Assembly (NCBI RefSeq): GCF_001509585.1
Contig: NZ_LNCI01000001.1
Coordinates: 310,001 to 374,000 of the forward strand
Origin: Tropicimonas marinistellae
Lineage (GTDB): Bacteria; Pseudomonadota; Alphaproteobacteria; Rhodobacterales; Rhodobacteraceae
Direction of reading: 5' to 3'
Length of the DNA: 64,000 bases
Shown here: positions 56,765-64,000 of the stretch, piece after piece
How the letters are laid out: each line of letters opens with the position of its first letter
Numbering within the stretch: position 1 is the stretch's first letter
The notes under the pieces: generated by a model
Database searches by the model: none
What the model saw: only the letters and a program-made list of their open reading frames with translations
Told to the model about the DNA's origin: nothing
Made by a program: the position numbers and the translations under genes

Positions 56765-57504
56765 GCGGTTCGCGACGCCCCCCAACGCCCCTCTCGCCGC
56801 CGCGGCCGTTCGCTCCCACCGTCAGTGAGGTCGCCAACCCGCTCTCTCACATCGGCAAGGCAAGACACCGGTAGCCGTAGCTCTCGTATATTCCGAGCAA
56901 TCTGGTCACCTACGCCACGAACCGATCCTCATCAGCGTTCGCTCGTGGGCGCCAGGGGTGCGTTGGCCGCTACCGCCCCGGAATCCGGCGTTCCGAAGCC
57001 TTCACCTTGCTATCGATTGAGTCAGTACGGGCCCTCCGACGCACAGGGCTAATAGTTCCTCTTCGTACAGGTTCCTTCGCGTTGCGCGCGTCTCGCGCTT
57101 GGTCCGATACGGGTAATCTGCGGCCGCGATATGTTTCATGGCACGAGCATCGCAAGTCATCGCACGGATCAACTCGGCCGCACGCATTGCCCTTTGGGGG
57201 GGGCTGCAAGGATTGGGCAGGTTTGTCGACTCGCAGGAGGAATCGGGCGATTCGAACTCAACCCCGAGGCAGGTAGCCCTCCAGGGCACTGCGCACCCAT
57301 TAATTTAGTGACTAAAAATTAAGCAAGTAGTGGCAATTGTGAAACAATTTCTATGCATGCAGATCATTGAAGCGATTCTTGCAACTTTGTGATAGGATGT
57401 GACGTAGGGGCAACTAGGCGCCGGTACGCCCCAAAATGCGGGGCTGCTTGGTTCAGAACACCGCAGGTCCCGTGCGACTAGTAAACTGTTGGGAGGACAC
57501 ACAC
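56765..57504. other. 740 bp without a gene after the tad locus
   Basis: Short open frames at 57007-57322 have no family features. From ~57300 the DNA is AT-rich with AATTGT-GAA-ACAATT (57335-57349), presumably the promoter region of the small secreted protein. Confidence 0.5.
57335..57349. promoter_or_regulatory. Small inverted repeat upstream of the secreted protein gene
   Basis: 6-bp arms AATTGT / ACAATT with GAA between, in the AT-rich presumed promoter, 155 bp upstream of the start. Candidate operator. Confidence 0.4.
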
Positions 57505-57807
57505 ATGAAAATTCTTGCATCCATCGCCGCTGCTGCCCTGCTTGCATCCACGGGCTTCGTATTCGCCGAAGGTAACGCCGTCGGGCAAGACCCCCTCACG
57601 CTCGCGACCACCAAGTGTGGCAACAATGGTGGCGGAAACGATGCAGAGGTTCTTCTTCGGACCAAAGATGGCCTTAAATGCATCAAGAACGTTAAACTGA
57701 GGCGCGGAGAAGATAATTACTGTGATGTCGATCCGGGAGGCTCTGGGCCGATTTCCATTGGTAAGCCGCCTAGAATAAAATGCTACAAGCCGAAGCCGGC
57801 GCCGTAG
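57505..57807 (+). CDS. Small secreted cysteine-containing protein
   Basis: 100 residues. Signal peptide MKILASIAAAALLASTGFVFA, cleavage near residue 21. The mature part (about 79 residues) has four cysteines (38, 59, 73, 93), suggesting two disulfides, a GNNGGGND loop, a basic stretch KNVKLRRGED and a Pro-rich end. Not recognised. GGGAGGA precedes the ATG. It is convergent with the MacB/MacA pair, sharing the hairpin between them. Confidence 0.72.
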   Translation: MKILASIAAAALLASTGFVFAEGNAVGQDPLTLATTKCGNNGGGNDAEVLLRTKDGLKCIKNVKLRRGEDNYCDVDPGGSGPISIGKPPRIKCYKPKPAP

Positions 57808-57870
57808 TAGGCCAACCACGGGATCTCGGGAAACCGTTTAGGCACCCGGGAAATTGACAGAAGCACGCAA

Positions 57871-57900
57871 GCGCCCATCTCGATCTTTTGAGGTGGGCGC
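57871..57900. terminator. Bidirectional hairpin between the secreted protein and MacB
   Basis: 11-bp stem GCGCCCATCTC (57871-57881) / GAGGTGGGCGC (57890-57900) with one G-U pair and loop GATCTTTT, between two convergent stop codons. Confidence 0.7.
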
Positions 57901-57911
57901 ATTGGTGTTCG

Positions 57912-59888
57912 CTATTCGATCCGCAATGCGGCGATTGGATCGAGAGATGCAGCACGCCGCGCCGGCAAGTAGCCAAAGACCAGCCCAACCGCGGCAGAAA
58001 AACCGGCGGCGAGCGCGACCGCCGCGGGTTCGACGATAATCGGCCAGCCGGCGATCACACCGATTCCAGAGGCAAGCGCCAATCCCAGCACAAGTCCGAT
58101 TACGCCGCCGAATACCGACAGGGTCGCGGATTCCACGAGGAACTGCCGACGGATATCACGTGGTCTTGCGCCAAGGGCCAACCTTAGCCCGATTTCCCGG
58201 GTTCGCTCGGTGACCGAAACCAGCATGATGTTCATGATGCTGATTCCGCCCACAGCAAGAGAGACAGATGCGACGGCCGCCAACAATATCGTGAGGGATC
58301 TGGACGTTTCCTCTTTGGCCGCGAAGATTGAGCCAAGGCTTGTAACGTCATAATGCGCGGAATGGCGTCGGTTGCGTGCTTTTAGCAAGGCGGCGATCTG
58401 TTCCGACACGGGTTCCAGCAGATCATCAGACTGGACCTTTACGAGCGCATACCGGATGGCTTTGCGCTCTCCCGGGCCTTTGGCTCCAAGGAGGCGTAAT
58501 TTGGCGGTTGTCATCGGAACCAGCACGATATTGTCCTGATCGATTCCGTTGGGGCTTTGCCCCTTGCGTTCAAGCAACCCGATGATCCGGACCGGGGTGT
58601 CATTCAGGCGTATGACCTCACCCACCGGATTGCGATCGGGCAAGAGTTCCTCGGCAAGGGTTGCGCCGATCAATGCCACCTTTTCGGGTGACGCCATCTC
58701 GGCCTCCACAAAGCTTCGACCCGAGACGACCTCCCATTCGCGCGCAATCAGGTATTCATGCGTAATGCCTGCAAGCGATGTCGCCCGCCGTTGGTTGCCA
58801 AAACTGGCGGAAAGCGTGCCCGAAACAGTGGGCGCAGAGACATCGACGCCGGGGATCTCGACAGAAATCGCCCTGGCGTCATCTTCCGTCAGCTTTACCG
58901 GCCGCTCTCCTGGGGCCGCATTGTCACGAAGTCCGGATTCCACCAGCAAGAGATTCGCGCCGAGGCTGTTGATCTGCATCTCGACCTGTTCTTGGGCGCC
59001 GCGCCCAACGGAAATCATGGTGATGACAGCGGCGACACCGATGACAACCCCAAGAACTGTCAATGCACTGCGAAGCGGCGATGCTTTGAACGATTCGAGT
59101 GCCATTCGCACACAGGCCCAAAGGCCCGGACCGACGACGCTTTCCCTGTTTGCGCTCGAACCGGCTGGAACTGGTGGATCTCGCAGCATCAATGCACTTT
59201 TATTTGAGGTGTCTTTGATGATGCTGCCGTCCCGCATTTCCACGACCCGACTGGCATGTGCGGCAACTTCTTGGTCGTGAGTCACAAGAATGATTGTCTT
59301 CCCCGCCTTGTGAAGGCGGTCGAGTGTGTCCATGATCACTGCCGCCGTCGCGGTATCGAGTGCCCCCGTAGGTTCGTCCGCGAGCAACAAGTCAGGCTGG
59401 CCAACAAGGGCGCGAGCAATCGCGACCCGCTGCTGTTCGCCCCCGGATAGCTGCCGCGCCGTATGGTGCAAGCGTTCCGACAAACCAACGTCGTCCAGTG
59501 CCCTTCTTGCCAGATCACGTCGCGTCTTCGATGGAATTCCGCGATACATCAACGGCGCTTGAACATTGTCCAGTGCGTCAACACGTGAAAGTAAATTGAA
59601 CGATTGAAAGATGAATCCCACGTGTCTGTTCCGAAGGGCAGCCCGTTCGTCCGGACGAATGTCCGTAACTTCTTTTCCATGAAGAAAGATCTGCCCGTCT
59701 GTTGGCACATCGAGCAAACCCAACATGTTAAGCAATGATGTTTTACCGGACCCCGAGCGCCCAACTATCGCGAGATAATCACCTGCGCTCACTTCGAGGT
59801 CGATTCCGTCTAGCGATCGGATGGTATCCGATCCAACACTATGGGTTCGCACAACGCCTGAGAGCCGTAGGATTGGCGGCGACATCAT
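57912..59888 (-). CDS. MacB-type ABC transporter (ATPase plus permease)
   Basis: 658 residues, normal MacB length. N-terminal ATPase: Walker A GRSGSGKT at 43-50, signature [15 protein letters not shown], Walker [13 protein letters not shown]. Then a membrane segment near 275-300 ([20 protein letters not shown]), a large periplasmic domain and three C-terminal segments of the FtsX/MacB type. Exports macrolides, peptides, lipoproteins or lipids together with MacA. Overlaps macA by 4 bp. Confidence 0.92.
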   Translation of the reverse strand: MMSPPILRLSGVVRTHSVGSDTIRSLDGIDLEVSAGDYLAIVGRSGSGKTSLLNMLGLLDVPTDGQIFLHGKEVTDIRPDERAALRNRHVGFIFQSFNLLSRVDALDNVQAPLMYRGIPSKTRRDLARRALDDVGLSERLHHTARQLSGGEQQRVAIARALVGQPDLLLADEPTGALDTATAAVIMDTLDRLHKAGKTIILVTHDQEVAAHASRVVEMRDGSIIKDTSNKSALMLRDPPVPAGSSANRESVVGPGLWACVRMALESFKASPLRSALTVLGVVIGVAAVITMISVGRGAQEQVEMQINSLGANLLLVESGLRDNAAPGERPVKLTEDDARAISVEIPGVDVSAPTVSGTLSASFGNQRRATSLAGITHEYLIAREWEVVSGRSFVEAEMASPEKVALIGATLAEELLPDRNPVGEVIRLNDTPVRIIGLLERKGQSPNGIDQDNIVLVPMTTAKLRLLGAKGPGERKAIRYALVKVQSDDLLEPVSEQIAALLKARNRRHSAHYDVTSLGSIFAAKEETSRSLTILLAAVASVSLAVGGISIMNIMLVSVTERTREIGLRLALGARPRDIRRQFLVESATLSVFGGVIGLVLGLALASGIGVIAGWPIIVEPAAVALAAGFSAAVGLVFGYLPARRAASLDPIAALRIE

Positions 59889-61231
59889 AGTCCGAACCGA
59901 AGTCCGAAAAGACCGCGCCGTTCTTTGATAAGGCGACTACCAACGATGAGATCCCGTCCAGGCTCAATACTGCCTTCGACTATCTCCGTCGCGAAATCAT
60001 CTGAAATCCCAGTCTTCACGGCTATAGGCGCGGCGGAACCGTTAGCATCAACGCCCCAGACAAACTGCCATCCGTCCTCATCCGGTGGGGTCGGTTCTTG
60101 CACATTGATGGGGCTGAAACGGAGTGCCGCGTTTGGCACCTTCACGACGTCCAAAGACTCCGCCGTAACGATGCTCACAATGGAGGTCATGCCCGGAAGC
60201 AGGATGAGATCAGGGTTTTCGACATACAGAACCACCGTATATGTAACGACGCCTTGGGAGGAATCTGCCAGTCGCCGAATCTGCCGAACCTCCCCGTAAA
60301 ACGTAGTATCCGGCGCTGCATCAACCGAGATGTACGCCGTCTGGCCAACAGAAATCCGCGCGATGTCGGCCTCGTCGATCTCCACATGCAAGTTCATTTG
60401 CCGAAGGTCCTCGGCAATCGTGAAGAGCGTCGGTGCTTCCAAACTCGTTGAGACGGTGCGCCCGGTCTCGACGCTCTTGCCAACAACAAGTCCGTCAATC
60501 GGAGATCGGATCGTCGCTCGATCCAGTTCTATCTCTGCGCGCCGAACGGCTGCTTCTCGCTGCGCAACGACTGAGATTGAATTGTGTTCTTGTGCCCTTG
60601 CAACACGTAGGTTTGCTTCTGCCGCATCAATTGAAATCCGGGCCGCCTCGCTTTTCAGCTCGGCGACCCTGACCGCAGCGGCCGAGTTCAGGAATTCAAT
60701 TTCCACACGATCCAGATCGATTGGGGAGATCAGGTTTCGTTTCGCAAGTGCTCGCATCCGTTCGACATGTCGGCTTGCTTCTTCGTGCGATGCGTTACGA
60801 GCCTGAGCTTCCGCCAGAGCAATTCTCTGGTTGACGCGCGCGGTCGCAACCTCGGATTCTGCACGTGATGAAGCGGCTTCTGCCATGGAGGCCGCTGCTG
60901 CAGCAACGTCGCGAGCCGCGGAAACTTCGTTGAGATTTGCAGTTAGGATTCTGTCGTCCAGCCGAGCCAATGTTTGGCCACGAGAGACCGAGTCATTGAA
61001 ATCTACAAGTACCTCATCAACTTGGCCAGAAACTTGCGATCCCACAGCAACCATTCCGATCGGTCGAAACGATCCTACAGCGGACACAATCATAACGACG
61101 TCGCCGCGCTCTGCCTCGTCGTACAACCAAGTTTCGGATTCACCCCGAGAACCCGCCCCAGAGACTTCTGTCAGTGTTAAGATGGCGGCACCGATCAACA
61201 GAAGCGATATCGTCACAGCAAAGCGTTTCAC
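59885..61231 (-). CDS. MacA/HlyD-type periplasmic adaptor protein
   Basis: 448 residues. Begins MKRFAVTISLLLIGAAILTLTEVSG, a membrane-anchoring signal. Lipoyl/beta-barrel parts (VDEVLVDFNDSVSRGQTLARLDDRI; RSPIDGLVVGKSVETG) enclose a long alpha-hairpin rich in Ala/Glu/Arg (about 105-230). Joins MacB to an outer-membrane channel (none is encoded nearby). Its stop overlaps the macB start, so both are co-translated. Confidence 0.9.
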   Translation of the reverse strand: MKRFAVTISLLLIGAAILTLTEVSGAGSRGESETWLYDEAERGDVVMIVSAVGSFRPIGMVAVGSQVSGQVDEVLVDFNDSVSRGQTLARLDDRILTANLNEVSAARDVAAAAASMAEAASSRAESEVATARVNQRIALAEAQARNASHEEASRHVERMRALAKRNLISPIDLDRVEIEFLNSAAAVRVAELKSEAARISIDAAEANLRVARAQEHNSISVVAQREAAVRRAEIELDRATIRSPIDGLVVGKSVETGRTVSTSLEAPTLFTIAEDLRQMNLHVEIDEADIARISVGQTAYISVDAAPDTTFYGEVRQIRRLADSSQGVVTYTVVLYVENPDLILLPGMTSIVSIVTAESLDVVKVPNAALRFSPINVQEPTPPDEDGWQFVWGVDANGSAAPIAVKTGISDDFATEIVEGSIEPGRDLIVGSRLIKERRGLFGLRFGL

Positions 61232-62041
61232 GCCAAGCCACCGGGTTCCGGCACATATCGGGCAGACGGGCTCCCGAGGAGCGTCAGCGCACCGCCAACA
61301 TGGATCGACGCATCAGACATTATGCGAATTTCCTCCCCGTCATTCACATTAGCGCAACATCAGCGTTCAAACTACTCAAACGTCCCAAGACCCACTGCAT
61401 CCTACGCGTCCGTATGCATTTTTTGGGTGGCAACCTCGATGCAAACGGTTGGCCGCAAGCCGATTTTCTCGTTGGTCCGATGTCGCAAGTGCCACGTGCC
61501 CGATGTCGGCACGGGCTTGTGATGCGACCGTGCACCAATAGCCAACGGTCGAATTTGCGAGCCACACCGCAGCGTTATGATATCCTTGTGAGCGACCGCA
61601 AAGGGCGGGTCGCGCATCTCAAGAAGAACGTTGCATTTGCGGGGCGAACGAGGCCTGAGGAAATCGGCTGTGCGCGGTTAGCGGAACAGTTGGTCCTTGG
61701 AGTGCGCCGGCACCACCGACGAGTCCGTCAACGGCAAGATCGCCGACCATCCGAAACTTCGCCGCGAGCGCGAGATCCAGAGTTCTGAGGATATGGCATT
61801 CGGCGTGGCAGACCAGAACCGGACGTTCGCGGCGGCCTAGACCAAGTTCAGTCCAGAGAACGAAGCAGCCGGAGCGCATGTAGAGCATCCTGCGGTTGTG
61901 GATGGCACCGAGACCACTCGCGGGGATTGTTGGATCCGGTAAAAAAATGTAGTGTCTGCAGTCAAATTCGGTTCGCGGTGCTTCGACTGAAATCCTGCCA
62001 AAATCAGTCAAACCCGCCGAGGTTGTGTTAAAGGGGGGGGA
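61232..62041. other. 810 bp without a supported gene
   Basis: The presumed macA promoter is at the left. A frame at 61174-61788 and others here have no recognisable domain and overlap the macA start. Nothing more could be supported. Confidence 0.4.
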
Positions 62042-62815
62042 ATGCGACTGCTTGTCATGGCTTCGTTGGTCGCCTTGGTGGGGTGCACACAGACTTCACG
62101 TCGAGTGTCTGAGTTCGAGTTTCTGAGGGCGCTCGACTACCGAATTGACTCGGAAGACGAATGCGATGTGCGCAAGTACATCAGGTCTCAACCTTGGGCG
62201 CTGCAGAGAAATGATGAACTTGCCAAGGTGCTTAACCAATTTCTTTCGCGGTCGCGACAGTCTTGCGCCGTCGGAAACACTGACCGTTCGGACGGCGGCT
62301 TGACGGCACAGCTGAGCGAGGCGATCTCCAATATCGATCCGGTTCCCGATACGTCGTCGATTCCGACACGCCCGACACCCATTTCCGAGACCGCACCAAT
62401 TGCTAGCGATCCTACGGGGAGCCCAGGCGCGGTAGCGCCGGTGGCAGGCTCCAGCGAATCCCTGAGGCAGACAGGCCCGTCAACGTCGGCGGCGCACTCC
62501 GTGGATCAGCCGAATGGCAGGGGTCGAAAAAGTGATACGGATGACGATCGTTCCAAGGGCAGGGGCAAGGACAAGGACAAGGATAAGGACAAGGATAGGG
62601 ATAAGGACGACGATAAGGACGACGATAAGGATAGGGACGACGACGAGGATAGGGATAAGGACGACGATAAGGATAGGGACGACGACGAGGATAGGGATAA
62701 GGACGACGATAAGGATAGGGACGACGACAAGGATAGGGATAGGGAAAAGGACGACGATAAGGATAGGGGTAAGGGCAGGGACAGATCCAAGGATAATGGA
62801 CACACAAGATTCTAG
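62042..62815 (+). CDS. Lipoprotein with a long Asp/Lys/Arg repeat tail
   Basis: 257 residues. Signal with lipobox LVGC (Cys15 lipidated). Residues ~20-90 form a compact domain (FLRALDYRIDSEDECDVRKYIRSQPW), then a Pro/Ser/Thr-rich linker and from ~160 to ~250 a tail of almost only Asp, Lys, Arg and Glu in short alternations (KDKDKD, RDKDDDKD). Probably a surface or periplasmic, disordered, cation-binding lipoprotein. The start follows a run of eight Gs and is preceded by AAAGG. Confidence 0.78.
   Translation: MRLLVMASLVALVGCTQTSRRVSEFEFLRALDYRIDSEDECDVRKYIRSQPWALQRNDELAKVLNQFLSRSRQSCAVGNTDRSDGGLTAQLSEAISNIDPVPDTSSIPTRPTPISETAPIASDPTGSPGAVAPVAGSSESLRQTGPSTSAAHSVDQPNGRGRKSDTDDDRSKGRGKDKDKDKDKDRDKDDDKDDDKDRDDDEDRDKDDDKDRDDDEDRDKDDDKDRDDDKDRDREKDDDKDRGKGRDRSKDNGHTRF
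62630..62761 (+). repeat. 42-bp tandem repeats within the lipoprotein gene
   Basis: Two perfect 42-bp units (62630-62671 and 62672-62713) encoding 14 residues (DRDDDEDRDKDDDK), followed by a diverged third unit from 62714. Shorter AAGGACAAGGAT-type repeats precede them from 62565. Confidence 0.8.
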
Positions 62816-62999
62816 CGTTGAGCAAAACCAATTAAGTGAAAAAGGCATCTTGCGTTTGCTATCAGGACTTCAACGTCCAAAGCTGCGCTACAGTCGAATC
62901 GAACGTCCGCACTGCATTCTGCAGTGCCCTTAATGGCCAAACCGACAAAATTTCGGTGAAAGACTCGCCGCTGCAAATGCACTGGAATGCCCTAGGTAT

Positions 63000-63260
63000 T
63001 CAGGGCAAGCGTCTTTTCTTTCGCGCGCTTCGCGCTTTCTGCGGCGCGGGAAAGATCTTTGCCAGTATGCGGAGGTTCTGGGCGGTTGCTGCGAGCAGGA
63101 ATTCATCGTTGGCGCCGCAGGGTCCCCGCAATCGAAGGCGACGGAGCCCGGGAATGCGTTTGAGGTGTGCTAAAAGCATTTCGACTTTCTTGCAGAGCTT
63201 CATCGAGACCTCGTACTGCCTGGTCTCGGCGATGTCGCGGGCAACCTGTCTGACACGGGA
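63000..63260 (-). mobile_element. Truncated transposase remnant (IS5-type DDE), C-terminal end
   Basis: In one minus-strand frame: RQVARDIAETRQYE...KLCKKVEMLLAHLKRIPGLRRLRLRGPCGANDEFLLAATAQNLRILAKIFP, which is the C-terminal end of a common IS5-like DDE transposase. The N-terminal part, terminal repeats and start are not present, so the element is dead. Confidence 0.75.
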
Positions 63261-63268
63261 GCGCGGCA

Positions 63269-63601
63269 TTGGTTCCTGTGCCCCGCTCAGAACTGCGGAC
63301 TGCATTTGCGGTGCCCTACGACGGTCGGATCTTCGTGTGCCGTCATTGCCAGTGTCTGGCCTACCCGTCTCAGCGCGAAGACGCGGGCGACAGGGCGGCA
63401 CCGAAGGCCGACAGGATACGCGAACGGCTGGGCTGCGAATCCGGCATAAAAAATGGTCCTGGCTGGCAGGAACCCATCGGTATGCATCGGTCAACGTTCG
63501 ACAGGTTGTCCCATGAGCACGACATGCTCGTGGGACATGCGCTGCGCTGTGTCGCGGACAGGTTCGGGGTCGGGGTAGAGCATCATGGGTGTCCAGAATA
63601 G
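63269..63601 (+). pseudogene. Remnant of a conserved hypothetical gene
   Basis: 110 codons. The middle part FVCRHCQCLAYPSQRED..., ADRIRERLG and GMHRSTFDRL matches a family of short alphaproteobacterial proteins with a CxxC pair and the KIRERLG...PKGMHRRTYDRL pattern. The N-terminal part, expected to carry a beta-rich section, is absent and it abuts the transposase remnant. Probably a fragment brought together by IS-mediated rearrangement. Confidence 0.45.
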
Positions 63602-64000
63602 GTGAAAAAGGAACCCGACCATCTTGTCCGGCATCACTAGGCGAGGGGGGCGGGTCCAATCTCTGTGCCCATTGCGACGGAAACCGCCCGCCCATGAACA
63701 CACGCACATCCCCAATTCAAACATCGTAAGATCCGGTGAAGCGGGCTCTGGATTCACCCATCATCCTCCGGAACCGGACTCAAACGGCGGGATTGTCGGC
63801 CTAGCGGTCATAGGACTCGCATCGCCTGATGTCCGCTGTCGTGGCGACATTGATTGAGTGCTCTTAGTCGTCCAACTTGCTGGAGATGTCACGACGACGC
63901 ATTGGTGATACTCTCTCTATGCGCCGATTTCGTTGCGAGTGCCACGTATCGGAGGCACGGCTTCGGTGTATGTCATTGTCAGACGTGTATCCGAAGAAGA
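63602..64000. other. Right end of the window, no gene supported
   Basis: 399 bp of mixed composition. Short open frames only. Probably decayed accessory DNA beyond the IS remnant. Confidence 0.4.

Noticed and set aside
61174-61788. 204-codon + frame after macA
   Set aside because: Starts within macA on the other strand; no domain, Arg-rich shadow composition.
62565-62775. CRISPR-like appearance of the regular repeats
   Set aside because: Repeats are contiguous, without spacers, and in frame with a lipoprotein gene.
62412-62848. Minus-strand frames of PYPYRR, SLSLSS or ILVVV repeats opposite the lipoprotein
   Set aside because: Produced by the stop-free tandem repeat; no start context and no family.

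Overview
The window looks like a chromosomal stretch of a marine-type alphaproteobacterium of the Rhodobacteraceae (roseobacter group). This rests on high GC with GC-rich third codon positions, the gene order TlpA-argH-small lipoprotein-(DUF374)-lysA-TIGR02302-truA-ycjX/ycjF, a PHB thiolase/reductase pair, a Flp/Tad pilus locus, and a perfect CtrA-type TTAA-N7-TTAA box. These are family-level resemblances read by eye; no search was run.

Layout. 1-4.6 kb: PHB precursor genes phbB (cut by the left edge) and phbA with a terminator between them, an EAL-domain protein, DNA-3-methyladenine glycosylase I, a rhodanese and an unknown protein. 4.7-15.5 kb: conserved housekeeping block (TlpA-like thioredoxin, argH, lipoprotein, DUF374 acyltransferase, lysA, TIGR02302 membrane protein, truA, ycjX-GNAT-ycjF). 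15.5-19.1 kb: a small less GC-rich accessory island with an HTH-ImmA/IrrE metallopeptidase, a PIN-like protein and a divergent membrane protein. 19.1-25.3 kb: ileS, an RTX calcium-binding protein, a globin, trxC and tRNA-Ala(CGC).

25.3-43.5 kb is a mosaic accessory region beginning at the tRNA. A decayed two-gene cassette ends in the N-terminal part of a QueC-like gene resembling QatC of the Qat anti-phage system. The C-terminal part of the same kind of protein lies 16.3 kb downstream on the same strand. Between the halves sit a TetR/monooxygenase pair with twin operators, an exported unknown protein, an integrase gene with one in-frame stop, a cluster of three Gfo/Idh/MocA oxidoreductases plus a cupin-like protein under a divergent LacI regulator, and a LysR regulator followed by a polyamine-type ABC transporter and aminobutyraldehyde dehydrogenase (same composition as E. 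coli ydcSTUVW).

43.5-46.5 kb: a glutamate-synthase-like FMN protein with two N-terminal CDGSH iron-sulfur domains, a DUF5996 protein and a pirin fragment. 46.7-56.8 kb: a tad locus in one direction (Flp pilin, CpaB, three TadE/TadG-type proteins, CpaE/TadZ, CpaF, TadB, TadC, LuxR-type regulator, prepilin peptidase). No secretin (CpaC/RcpA), CpaD or TadD gene is present in this run. 57.4-64 kb: a small cysteine-containing secreted protein, a MacA/MacB-type efflux pair, a lipoprotein with a long Asp/Lys/Arg repeat tail, and transposase and hypothetical-gene remnants at the right edge.

Working together: phbA/phbB make 3-hydroxybutyryl-CoA for PHB; the ABC/ALDH operon would import a polyamine-like amine and oxidise an aminoaldehyde; the oxidoreductase cluster probably degrades a sugar or polyol that cannot be named from sequence; the tad genes build an adhesive pilus, with CtrA possibly acting on the regulator gene.
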